The translations under genes and the position numbers were made by a program. A model generated the notes under the pieces. The model saw nothing but the letters and a program-made list of their open reading frames with translations. It was not told where the DNA came from and did not search any database. Source: Strix aluco (taxonomy: Eukaryota > Chordata > Aves > Strigiformes > Strigidae). From it: a DNA stretch of 64,000 nucleotides. This document shows, in pieces, positions 51,501 to 64,000 of this stretch (its first letter is position 1; each line of letters starts with the position of its first letter). The stretch covers positions 25,262,029-25,326,028 of the forward strand of contig NC_133933.1 in NCBI RefSeq assembly GCF_031877795.1, given 5' to 3'.

Positions 51501-54500
51501 ACTCACTGCCTCTGAAAAAAAATATGAACAGGTTCATTTTTTTATTGCTGTTTTTAGACACAGGGAACAAAGCTGCTTAATGGGTATCAGGATCCTTGTT
51601 TTAAATAAACTTTTTGTGATGGTTTCTTCCACGAAGCTGTAAAGCTATAGGTACTACGTTCCTTTTGCAACTCAGTGGGAGGTAGGGAGATGGGAATGTG
51701 TCCCAGCGTGGTCAGCACTGCCGTCGATGGGAGGCTGTTGTCTCAGCCATGGCCTGTTTGCAAAGGCTCAACTGAGGATGCAGCTATCCAAGCGAGACAC
51801 AAATGTGTGGGTCTGCTCTGGGTTTCAATTACTGGGAAAGGCAAAATAAAAGACCTGTCACAACTATTGGGCACCTTCCTCAAGTGCTCACATTCCCTTT
51901 CCTGTGAAACACATCTGAGTCCCAAGGGCAGACAGTCTCTATGCTAATCAAGGAATAAATTGTTCTTTGTTCTGGAGCATTCTTAAGGTAGATGGAGGAA
52001 AGATGAATGTATAATAAATAATACATAAACTGTGAAAAGCCAACTGTTGCTTAAGTGCCAGACGTGATAACTGGAGCTAGATGATTTTTTTTTCCCTTCT
52101 GGTGAAAAGTAAATGAACTGAAAACACAGTTTTGTTCCCAGCTCTGTTTCCGATTTTGCCATGTGTTTACTGCTAGAGACAATGGTTTGTGGGTTAGAGT
52201 CACAAAAGTGTCTGTGCGTTATTATTCTGTGCAGTTAGTTCAGAATATCCCACCCCCACTTCCTCGTGTGCCCAGGGAGAGTCGTGCTCCAAGCTCCAGG
52301 CGTTCAGAGGCCTGTCCCCACCGCCCTGGAATGGGCAGCCTGGGGCACTTCTGCTGAAGCAGAAATGTGCTCTGAAGGAGTGACTGGGACTAGGACCAGG
52401 TGTTTCAGTCCCCAGGTAGGGTCGGTGGCCCCTGGAAACCAAATAAGAATGGGAATTTACCAAGACCCTTCTCCATTTCTAGGGTCAGGCTGGATACTTG
52501 CACAGTCCTGCTTACATACAAGCTCATCAGCTGTTTTGTGGATGTGTGGCTCAGGAGCTCTGCTCTTCTCTCCCAGGAAAACAGATTCATCTTCCCAGTT
52601 ACTGGACTGGACCAACATATGTCACAGAACAAACTGAAATAAAAAAACGTTGGGTGGAAGGTTTCTATATACTTCCCCACTTGTGAATTTGTGTCATATT
52701 GAAGCCCTTCTCTGGAATCCAGTCCGTTGGTTCCCATTGCTGGTTGAGGTTTTGAACACAGACTGTGCAGGTGGCTGCAGTTCTGTGTACTGTGGTTTTA
52801 TTGTCTTCAGCTGCCAAACTGCTGAGGATCCTATGTACACTCTGACCAAGTTATGAATATCTACAGTTTATGAGGTGAACAAAAATAGCAACTAATACAT
52901 AGGTATGCTGCAGCCTCACTGCATAAAATCTAACAACGGCTTTGTTTTAGGATTGTAAACCAGCTGAGTATCCTTTCCTTAGATCTGGTTTCCATTAGAA
53001 ATGAGCCAGAAAAGAATCTGAGAAGTGACCAGTCCTGAATTCTGGGAAACTGTGATTCTGCTCCCAGCCTTATGCTAGTATTTGGTAGAAATGCCTCCTC
53101 CCAAAGCTGTTGCTGTAAAGCTTTCCTGAACCACATTTTGGAAAGGTTTGAAGGCCAGGTTTTAAGCGATCAGCTCCTCTTCTGACACTGTCTCCAGAAG
53201 CCTGCACACTTAGCATGGAAAAAATCTCACCTCCTTCAGTTTTTAGGCAGGTGCTACTGTTTCAGAGTATGTTTTGCTGACAAAGTATTGTCAGGTTTTC
53301 AAAGTGGTAAGTAATTGGCAGTTTCCAAGTCCATCCTTTGCTTCTGAAGGACCAAACTGTCTGCAGATCCTTGAACCTCCCTTCTGTTGAGTAAGCTTGG
53401 ACCCACAGTTAAGCTTTGTGATTGGGTTTTTCTCCTTTGCCATTTTTCCTGCTTTCTATTGGGGCAGAAATACTGAGACTATAGTCTTCCTCAGAGTACT
53501 ATCTGTTTTCTTTGGCTTTCCCAAATGTAATGCATCATGCAGAGCTGAAAATGAATGGGAAGAGAATGAATGAAAATGTTTTGAATCTTGAAGATTTGGA
53601 TTAAGCTTTGTGTAAAGCTTTTGGTTTGAGGCTTGTCTCTTTTAAATTAGCTTACTCTATAATAGTGCAGATATGTCTACCACTGAGGTTCTGGCTAGCT
53701 AATGAAGGCTAACGCAGGTGATGATACCACATCCTTCTGACACTGGCATCCAATCTGCACTCTAATGGTTTTGACAAATCCCCTCAAGCAGAATTGTCAA
53801 GCTGACTCCATGATCAAATGTGCCCAAAAGCTTTAAAAGCACCACTGAGAATGTCAAACGGGACTGATGAGGTTAGATCGCATCTAGATGAGCGAATAAA
53901 TTGTTTTTGAGTGTAATTCACAAATCAGAACCTTAGAGTGTTGTAATCAAACTCCAAGTGAGCCTCCCTGTAGGGCACAAATATCAGCAGCTGCTCTTCA
54001 TACATGACAGATCTCTTTCAAAGCTTATACACGCCTATTAATTCTTCTCCTGGTCAAAACTTATTTGAAGCATGCCTCAAGCTGCCCTGGGGTAGAGAAG
54101 ATATCTTAAACATCTTAATTCACTTAGGTAACTGATGTAGTAATGCAGTAATGCTTTTAGTGTGTTGGGAAATGCTTGTCCCAATTTACTTTGTGAGTAA
54201 ATTTAGAAGTGACTCCTTTGTAACCTCCAGCCAGGACTGGTTGAAGGGCAGTGGATTTATCAAGCCCATGATTTCTGCAATGTGGAGTGGAACTGATTCA
54301 ACTCCTGTGGAAAGACTGGGACGATATTTCTGTGTAGTCAGAAGTAGGAAGTGATCAGGGTCAGGATGCAGAGGCACTTCTGCCAAATAAATGATAATCA
54401 AATCAGTCTACAAGTTATATTGGTAAATACAGGACTTATATGTCCAGTAGGATTGAAGGGAGGTGATGAGGAGTTTGTGTATATGAATCTGAGCCTGTTT

Positions 54501-57500
54501 AGATCTCAGATCAGCAAAATACTTATGTGGTGTCTCTTTCAGTGGCATTCAGAAGTGTGCTGAAATGTCTGTAGTCCTTTTCTGTGCCTTCTAGTACGTC
54601 TTCACTGGAGAGGTGTAATGTCTTGCTGCTCTTCAGGAAGCCTTGTTTGTTGTACTGGTTGTTTTTCTTTTTAAAATCTCCACAGTCATACTCACTGAGA
54701 ATGAGGAGAGGAACAGGAGTCACTCCATTCACTGAAATACAGACTGTGAAACAGAGTCACATCATCCGCTATGACCCAGAGCATGAAATCCAGTGTGTTA
54801 AAAACATATCCGTTATCAGCAGGGCAATTCAAATATAGATTACATGGAATATCTTTTGCCTCATATTTGTTAGGTCTTTGCACTTTCTGGGCTATCAAAC
54901 TCGTCTTACCTTACAAAGTAGGGAATAATTTAGCAGTTTATCTATGAAATGTTCTTAGTCTTACAGTTAAGACATTACTGGATTGTGGGATTGTGTTGTG
55001 GGTGTGTTTGAGGCATTCTTGTTTTCCTGCTAGAATTTTCTCTGCACGGTGGAAAAGCTCTGTATCAGTGTTCCAGAAAAATCACAAACAGAAAGGATGA
55101 GATGTGTCCTACCTACAGAGGACCCAGCTCTGGTGACCTTTCCACCAGTGCAACCCTAGGCAATATTTTCTGTTAAAATTATTAATTATTTATTAATAAT
55201 ATAGTATTAATAATATAATTATTATTTCCTGTAAAAAATATTAATTAACTTTAATTCTACAGTTGAAGCAGAATTGCTTTGAGGTTGAAGGCACTAGTGC
55301 CCATTAATATGGTACAAGAGATTACGGTTGGGAAATTTCTCTTTCAAACAGTTCTGGGAAAAAATGGTCACATCTTCAAGTAAATAAAAATCGATCTGTT
55401 CCTATTTATGATAAATAAATAAGTACTATGTGAAGGAAACAGCACTAAAAAGAAGAATGCTTTTAAAGACTGACTCAACTATTGTGGTTTTATAGGACAA
55501 GTGAATGAAACTTGTTTGGATTCTTCCCAGAATAAATATATAAGGACTTTTAAAGTCCTCTAGAGAATAGAAAAAGAATCAGCAGTAATGCAGAAGCACT
55601 AGTTTAATCTCCAGTCCACCAGCTACTTTTGCATTAGTGTGGAGTGCACGTAGTCAGTCCTAAACCATTCCTAAGCCTCACATACATGTTTAACATTTGG
55701 ACTCCTTGAACATGTCTGTGAAGCAAGAGTAGAGGGACCCAAGTTTTTCTTAGTGTATTAAGCTGAGAAAGAAAGGCAAAGAAGCTTGGGTTTCCTTGTA
55801 CCCATCCCCTTAAACACATCCCTGGGCTGAGAGTTCTCTATAAGGAGAATTCTTGGTATATATATTGTGGGATGTCTGGAAAATAGATAGTAATAAATAC
55901 ATCATTTTATATGGAAGGTGGATAATTCAGTGCCTAAGAATGTGAACTGGAGAATAAATCAACGCAAAGAGACTTTCTCTTCTTTGGTGTTCATTTCTCC
56001 TATTTCTTTCCCCAGTGAATGCTCCTTGGCAGTCCCAGCAAAGGGATGTTTTTACCAATATCTTGCTGAAAATCTCAGATCTGCTGTCTTTCCTTATGAG
56101 AGCTGAGAATTGCAGACTGGAAGGTGGATCGCTGGAACTCATCTTTAAAGCAGCAAGTAGCAAGTCAAGGTAATTTCAAGACTAAGTTGTTGTTTCTAGC
56201 TGAACCGATGGTCACTTGTTCTAAATCACTTGGACGTGCTTAGTAAGAAGCAATAAACACATTTCTGTCTCCTCCAAACTCTTGAATTTACAGTGATAAT
56301 TGTATGACATGAATCTAAGTTTAAGCTAATCTCCAGTTACCGCTTCCATTTTCATTTTACGCTTGCTTGCTCTGCAATGACCCCCTTTAGACTGCTAGTT
56401 CTATAAATCTTTGTCACAGAGGGTCACTGAGTTCGAGGGAAAGGAGAGAAAACTGAGAACAAAAGGAAGTCTAATAGGCTTTCTCCACTAGATACTGTGC
56501 CAGAGGTAGGTGTGCTTGCGCCAGTCTGATTTAGCTAGTTCAGATGCCACTGCTAAATGCGTAAACTAAATACAGTCTGGTAGGGGTTTGTTAATTAGTT
56601 TGTTTACAGAAGCACGTACAGAAACAATTTGGTTCAGAAAGAGCTGATCAATGCAACTTCAGCTGAAGAAACCCCAGTGTGACCCTTTCCGCCTGACCTG
56701 CTGGGGGACAGGTTAGATAACATCGGTAACACCAGCTATTGGCTGCCGCAGCGTGCATTGGGTGTCCTCTGCGTGTGCTTGGGGGAAACAGGGAGGGACT
56801 GCTTTTTCCACCTCGGTTGGAATACTTCTCCTTTTACAAGTACACCTTTGCCAAGAGAAAAAAAACCCTGAAAACTCGCCAATCTAATAAATTTGAAGAT
56901 TATGTAGATGGAAATCCCAAAGCCCTTGGGCCCTGGCCACAGTGTTGTTTAGATGAATTGGCAGAGCCTGAAAACCTTTATCTCATCCCTCTGACCTAGG
57001 GTTATTCCCTTAAATGCCTTCTTCAGGCTCATTCTCCCAGTTCCCATTTTAGCATATCTTGTGGTGCAACAGAAGGAAGCTCGAAGCTCATGTTCTCTAA
57101 GTGTTGCTTGCAAAAGGAGCATCAGTGAGACTGATACTCTTTCTGTGGATCAGGGTGTTGTGGCCCAGGCGGGACTGATGTGTAGATGTTGTTCTGGGAC
57201 ATAGTGCCCAAATACAGCCTCAGAGGCTGGAATAGTTTTTACAAGAGTGTATGTCCTCCTACCTGTTTTGAATGCCTTATCAGTTTTACTCATGCTGGAG
57301 GGCACTGCCTGGTGCAAGAAGTCCCAGATTCACGGTATCAGTCCTCACCAATGGAAGCCCACAATGCTTTGTCCTGAAGGAAGCTTCTTCCTTAAGTGCT
57401 CCTTACGCTTGGATGTAGCTGTCAGGCTTTAGATGATCACCTTATCTGACAGTGGCTGCCTTCTAGGTCCCTGTGGGTGCACCCTTTGGGTGCTCCCGTG

Positions 57501-60500
57501 ACAGGCACAGGTGAAGGCACTTTGTACTCTTGGTGGCATGAATTACACTACACTGTAAGTGAGGAATCTCTAACTTGATCAAAATAGCAGGTTGAGCTTC
57601 ACAAAACTCTTCTGACTGTTCATGAGTTCAACTAGTCCCTGCGTTGGAGACAGAGCTCTGGTACATCCAATTGATGTATTTTGTGGAGGATGAGCAATTT
57701 ACCTAAGTTGCATAGCAGGTCAGAGTAGAAGCGAAGGACACAGAGTTTCTTTCTTCTAGGAGCAAATCAGAGCAAGTCGTGTACCATGTTTACACTGTGA
57801 AGCCCAGATGTGCCTTATATGATGCTGTTCTAATCCATGCTAGATGACAATCTGAGCCTATGCCAATCTAAGATGATGATTTTAAATGACAATTTGAGTT
57901 GTGTAATTCAGGATCTGGACATTCTTTTGAGGTGCTTACACAGACTGCTTATGTTTAACATCCTTTCTGTCTATCATGGCTGCTGCTGGATGGAAAAATC
58001 ATTTGGCTTGTGGGATGTTATTTAATAAAAATAATTCTTTATGTCTGAATTTATAAGCTGTGATCAGTACCAATAGAGAAAACTGTAGGTGATCCCATCA
58101 GCAGAATCTTCATCAAGTGCTCCCCTCTGGTTTTCATTTTCGCCTCAGAAGCAGGGGGAAGAAAGTGAGATCTTTTCAGAGCTCTAATCTGCAATTGTCC
58201 AATGAAATGATGAGATTTGAATTACACACTGAGGTTGAAAATGTCCTTGTGCAGGAAAGGACATCATCTGAAACTGTCAGAGTTGGAATATATAAAACTG
58301 CACATACAATAATTTGCCCAAAGTTGCTATCAAAAAGAAAATAAGGTGATGTCTTTCTCAGACAAAATGGTACACCTTGCAGACTTAGGGCAGGATGAAG
58401 TGATTTGCTGACCTCCATATTACTCACAGGGGCCAAATAAGTCTTTTCTCTGTATAGTCCCACCTGCCTTTCTCTGACACTCCAGCCAGTGCTAGGAAGC
58501 TGATAATGTATAGTGTCACTAATCCACTGGGTCACGTACAGTATGAAGCTCAACATTTCACAGGTTGATATCTGTCTTTGAAAGAAAGACCATGGCACAA
58601 TGCATGAAGACACTTTATTTGCCTTTTACTATTTATCTTCATCATCCCACTGACTTTCATCAGTAGTTCTGCTGAGTAATAGCAGTGAGAAAACATTATG
58701 GAAGTGTACCGGGGGACCCTATCTCAGAATTACCAGTTATGCTACCTAGCAGATATATCCCTCTGGTAATGCAGGCTGTTTATCAAAGCATCTGTAGACA
58801 AGAATTTCTTTGAAGCAGCTGCCTAGGGAAGGTGTTTTTTGTGAGCCTGGGGAGAGAGGGAGTATAGCAGGTTGAGAGTGGACCTGGAGCTGTGTGTAAG
58901 TTTTTTTGGCAGATGTTACATGCAGGATGAGATCTTGGGAGGTGAGAATGTGGAGCACAGGGGGCTTGTGAGCAATGTGTGAGACAAGTCATGTGAGAAC
59001 ATTACGGTATGTGTCGGAGAAATTGGAGAATTTACCTCAAGCTCTGCCAAGCTTTGTGCAACTGCCTATATAACACAGGAAAGTTCTGGTATCTACTGAA
59101 CTCATTTGCAAATAATCTGCATGAAAACACTATAAATTAAACACTGCTTGACAGCTCTAAAGAATGGAGTAATTTGCTCATGTATAAGGTCATAACAGGT
59201 CACTTCTTACCCCCTTAAACCTGCCAGCCTAGTACAACAATGATTCAGGGAGAAGCATGGGAATGTCTTCTGGTGGGAACAGTGGGACTTGAAATCTGTA
59301 TGGCTCCTGCAGTTCTTGTATCTGTTGCTGTATCTGCCAGCCTGACCAAAGTGTTACGGTGAATTTGTGGTGTAGGAACTGGAAGGGAGCTCATCCTTAT
59401 ACCCACTCTTTGAATGGGACAGCTGGTACTTGTTTTAAGCGGGTGAGGGCTCCAACTAGCGACTGATTCACGTGGGCTCATGTGCAGCGTAATGCAAGGA
59501 GGGTGCACTCTCCCTGTAAGTGCTCCTGTTACACCCCTGTGCACTTGCCTTGCATTCAGCAGCAAGCCTAACACCCCAACCACTGAAATTTTGTGTCGTA
59601 TCCTCACAGCATTCTAAGAGAGATATAAAACATGATATTTAAGTCAGTAATGCATGTACCCTCTTTAGTTTTGATCTGCCACAACCCCCTGGTTTTAAAG
59701 GCTGTAGGTACCCTTGACTATAATTATCAGGCTTGGCGATCCTATTTTGTTAAAGATTTTGTTATTTACTGAACTGAGTTCTGACCTTCCGGGATGTTAG
59801 GTAGATGGGGCCTTCCACCCTGAAATACCTTCCACAGCCCGTTTGCTCTTTGTACTCTAGCATCAGATTCCCCCCTCTATTCCTACAGGCACAATTTTCA
59901 TTTATTATACATAATAAAATACGTAGTAGGAGCTTTTCACTTTTTTTTAGGTATGCTGTCTAGTGTAGTGCACAGCCATTTAACCAGGAATCTTGCACAA
60001 TGGAAGAGGATAATCCATGTATGCATAGTTATATCACAAAGGAAAACCTGAAGCAGAAGAGAAACGTATGAAAACAAACAACCAGGAGTTTGGTGGTGCA
60101 GAAGCTGAAGCTAGTTTCTAAGGCCTTCATTTGTCCATCTGAGCATGTGCAACAAATACAGTGATCAATACAATTCTCAACAGTACCGTCACATGTTTTT
60201 TTCCCCTCTGGCTGTTGAGCTGCCAAGTATGGTACTTGTGTGGTCAAACAACAGCCTCTTTGATGAGCTGCAGGGTCAAAAGGAAATGTTATGTGAAGCT
60301 CAGCCTAGAGAGGAGGCCATGGGGCTTGGCAGAACAGTGTGGCATGCACCATTTTGGCAGGAGTTGTCAGACCTGTGGGCTGCAAGGTCAGTGAGAGGGG
60401 TAGGAAAAGAAGTCACATGTATCTTTTAAAGGCAGATGAATTTAATTTGGGATGACAATGCCACAATCACTTCCAACCTTTTGCTCCCACCTCTGCTTCT

Positions 60501-63500
60501 CTGATCCTCCTACCAGTGCTGGCACAAGCATTCATAAACCAATACAGCTCGATGCTGCTCCCAGTTGCTGGTGTGAATGGGAAGGAGTGACAGGAGGGGG
60601 AAGCAGGAGAGTTGTTTTTTGGCAGCAACTGGTGGTTATGTTGGCTTAAAGTAGTCACGGAACCACAGCTCATGACTCTAGGCACTCACACGTTTTAGTT
60701 GTAGCCATGCAATTATTATCTGCTTTTTCCAGATCTAACAGTTAGATGTATTTAAATTGAATATCCTGGATTTTCACTGCTTGTCTTGGAAATGTGTAAT
60801 ATGCTTTTTGTACAGTGTACCTCAAGTTATTGGTAAGTGCTCTCAAGCTCTTCTTGTATTTCTATTTGTGGATCAAAGAGGATGAATCCCTGTCTGGAGT
60901 GGAATTGAGTTACCCTACTATGGTGTTGTGGTCATCTCCCTGCTGCCCTTTGTAGCAGATCACAAAGCACACCTGGAAGCAGGAGATCTTGAACTCCCCC
61001 ATGGGTACTAGTTTTTAGCTTTGTGCTACAGCAGCTGAGCCTCTCATCTTGACTCTCCTCCATCCACTTCCTTTCTTCCTCCTGTCTCAGTGGGTGTGTA
61101 TTTTAGGCAATAAGTCTCTCCCCTCACTCCACAGTAGACAAGATATATATGTGAGAGCTGTCACATGTGGGGTGGTTGCTACCAGGTACTCCTGTTCCTG
61201 GTACTGAGATACTCTTGCTGGTGTGATGATTGACAAAGGATAGTTAGGACCATGTACTGGTGTGGTTCTGTTCACAGGCACTTTCCACTCAGCTCTGCTG
61301 TTTCAAAGTGAGAAGTGTGAGCTTGTCGCCTCCAGTGGGAGCCCCCTGTCTCTCCTGGTGTCAAAAGCAAGTTGTCTTCCTGAGCTTTGGAAATTGTTAG
61401 GGGTTTGGGAGCTGCTTCCTTAGGCTGATGGTGGTGCAGATGGAAAGCAAAGAAAGGGAGAAGAGGGCAAGTAAAGAGGAAAAGGCAGGCAGGACCAGTA
61501 TGTGCTGTTCTTCCACCATCTCCCGGATGGAGACAAGCTATGTGGCAATGTGCCTCAGTTTACCTACCTGCACAGTAGGTATAATTGCAAGTCTTTGAGG
61601 AGCGTAGGAAGAGTTAATGTTTCCATTGCTTGGGTGAAAAGCACTATGCACACGAAATGTTTGCTGTTGAGAAACTGATCCTATTTCATGACGTTTGTCA
61701 ACAGTTGATGTTCTGCTCCTTTGCTATCTTGCCCATTACAGGGGTGAGAAGGCACTTGCAAGGGGTTCTGTTTGCTTCCCTTAATAGCTGATTCCCTTGC
61801 TATTGGCTAAGAAATCATTAAGCTTGTTCAGAAGGAGACTGTGCAGATTTGTTTCTGAAAGCTTTACAGAAATCCATGGACAAATTGTCTGAGCCCAGGG
61901 CATTTCCAGATTGCATATCCTTAATTGTATTAAACACTTCAGAGCCATCTGACGGATTGTCTCACAGTTCAACCATCTGGTCTGGAAATTTAGGCAAGCT
62001 TTACTTTATGGAGAAACCCTGAGTCACTCACACTGGAGTGTCATTAGATGGCCCCTGGGCTGCTTTTTGATGGAGAAAGGGCTAGTATAGTGTCACTGCT
62101 GATAGTATGCTGATTGAGAGAAACATAAGGTTTTAGGGGCTCATTAGTTTTGATTAATAAAGCTAAAAATACATCCTTATTGCCTTTCTTGTCTTTGCAA
62201 AAAGGCTAGTTACCCCCCCAGTCCAAACTGTAAAAATTGTCATTGTTATTTTAGTTGCTTTATATTTGTTATTATAAACCTACAAAGTCCACTTGCTTTC
62301 AAAAGAAATTATTTTGACAAGAATTTGACAAAGAAAGTATTTTAAGGTAGTTAAGACTTGTTTACTTGATTACTACACTTAGAAGCTTTGATGCACCACT
62401 TCTTGCAACACCCATGTGAGGCAGGGAATGTGGTTACCCTCATAGTAGCAATGGGAGGATGTAGAGAGAAGTAAGGTCATGTAGGAAAAGATGACTTTCA
62501 CGGAGGACTACACCAGCTGCATAAAAGCCACTTTAGTGCTGGTTTCATGCCTGCTGGTTCCTGTGTGCTCAGTCTTTCCCTGAGGTGGAGAAACTGTAAA
62601 TAACTTGCTAAGAGATTCCCAGGGGGAGATCAGGTGCCACGAGGCCCCTCTTGTTCCCAGGCCAAGTATGCACACATGGTGTGTGGTGAGCTCAGGAAAG
62701 CTCCTCTTTCAGTGGGGAGCTTATTAATGCCCTCTCATCATGTGGTCGGTGTGCCCAGCTCAGGGGGTTTGGAGATGGTGGCTTTCCATGTAAGAAAGCT
62801 CAGTGCTAAGTTTTCATTCCCTTTTGTAATGATCTGTATTCAGTGCTGGCAAGGGGAGGCAGGGTGACCGATACTGAAAGGGAAGAGACGCAGTTAGAGA
62901 AATGATTTCAGTTGCATACTGCAACCACTGCAGACTCAGTTTTTCAAGATGATTTTGGCCAATAAATCAAGCATGTCTATTTAATATTATTTGGAGACTA
63001 GAGATCTATTTGTGTGCTCAAATCTGTCAATAATTAGGCCCAAGAACACATGATATTTCCCAGAAATGCCATGGATCACAGAAGGCTATGCAGGCCTGAA
63101 TCTCCAGAGAATCACTTTTAAATTTACAGGAGAAGCCTAACTTTGATTTGGTTTGAAATAAAATCCTGCACTGTCCATGTCCTTGAACCTGAATTGTATC
63201 TGATGTATCTGGAGGCCATCCCATTCCTCCCAATTCTAAGATACAAAGTGAGCCCAAATGAGACATTAACTCTGCTAATCTAGAGTTTGTGCCCCACCAC
63301 CAGATGTACAGCAGTCAGCAGTGGCAGAAGGGGATGCTTTTCTCCCTTCCAGGTTTGCCAGTGTCTTTCACCGACAGCTTGGGATGTGGGAGATTTTCCA
63401 GCTTCCTGCTTCAACTTCTGTTTGTTCACCATGTTGTGAGACAAATGTTGAATTGCTTTTTTTCTTCTCCTTTGCTGCCCTCTCTCTCTCTCTTTTACCC

Positions 63501-64000
63501 TTTTCCAAACTCTTCCCATTGAGAGCACCTATTATTAGGGAAGAGCAGTTTCATTTATGCAACCAATCTAATCTATCAGATCTGGGCAGTCCTGCTATCA
63601 GTGCACTGTGCTTGAGTAAGATTCATTACTTGTGACACAGTGGACTTCTTTGCTTGTTACCTGTTTAACCCTCTTCCTCTGATTAGGAGAAGTCCCAAAG
63701 TGATTGCTCTGACTGTCTGGGATGATCCCAAGATCAAAACTCAGATTTTGATCAGTTCTATATGCTAAGAGGGTCTGACTACTGGTTTCCTAGGGGTAAT
63801 TCAAAAGCAATGCTGTGGAAGTGAAATGACATTAATCAGTACTAGAGCTGGGATAAACATGATCAGAAGCTGAGCCATTTCCCTTTTCCTTTATTTAGGT
63901 GACACAGCAAGCAATGCTGGCTTGCAGCAGGGCTGCAGTTTTGGGGTGGTTTTGGTGTAAAAGACTGTTCTGCCCAGCTTCATTCCTGGCTCTCTTACAA
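45501..64000. other. Gene-free flank to the right edge
   Basis: This is about 18.5 kb in which I can support no protein or RNA gene. Open frames are short and unrelated to known families, apart from the 262-codon frame at 50452-51240 noted separately. There are T runs (about 48968-48992, 49735-49746, 49976-49993), a TATATG-type microsatellite (about 46903-46925), a TGTA/TATG-rich stretch (about 50920-50955) and an A+T-rich patch (about 55170-55260). In human this side of HHIPL2 is also gene-poor. Confidence 0.6.
55170..55260. repeat. A+T-rich ATTA/TAAT patch
   Basis: About 90 nt almost free of G and C, built of short ATTAATAAT-like pieces. It is simple sequence with no sign of a mobile element. 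Confidence 0.7.

Noticed and set aside
58176-58613. 145-codon minus-strand open frame in the right flank
   Set aside because: The composition is ordinary and no domain, splice pattern or matching neighbour supports it. It is within what chance would give over a long region.

Overview
The window is nuclear DNA from a vertebrate, most likely a bird or another sauropsid. Three intron-containing genes have orthologs that sit side by side on human 1q41: MIA3 (TANGO1), TAF1A and HHIPL2. Introns are short (about 0.4-5.6 kb), CpG-island promoters are well kept, and I see no recognisable interspersed repeats over 64 kb. That compact, repeat-poor style is what suggests a bird. The species cannot be fixed from the sequence alone.

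Layout. 1-6050: the 5' end of MIA3 on the minus strand (exons 1 and 2; the rest lies beyond the left edge), under a CpG-island promoter. 6050-9330: a gene-free spacer. 9330-10760: the CpG-island promoter of TAF1A, with a cluster of NRF1-like palindromes and YY1-like ATGGCG motifs. 10321-22124: the complete TAF1A coding region on the plus strand (10 coding exons, 463 codons plus stop, every junction checked for phase), with a poly(A) signal at 22280. 22290-27270: intergenic. 27307-43703: the complete HHIPL2 coding region on the plus strand (9 coding exons, 767 codons plus stop), with a poly(A) signal at 43946. 44894-44966: an intronless tRNA-Thr(UGU) on the minus strand inside a small CpG island. 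45330-64000: about 19 kb in which I can support no gene. It has some simple repeats, one unexplained 262-codon open frame and a short stretch of promoter-like motifs.

How the genes relate. MIA3 (ER-exit cargo receptor) and TAF1A (RNA polymerase I initiation factor) are divergent and about 4.4 kb apart. TAF1A and HHIPL2 (secreted HHIP-like protein) run in tandem. They share a neighbourhood rather than a pathway. Gene order and relative orientation match the human locus as I recall it, and a tRNA-Thr(TGT) also lies near human HHIPL2 in my memory of that map, so this looks like an old conserved synteny block. I found no new mobile element, defence system, CRISPR array or other undescribed system. 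The observations below are modest.
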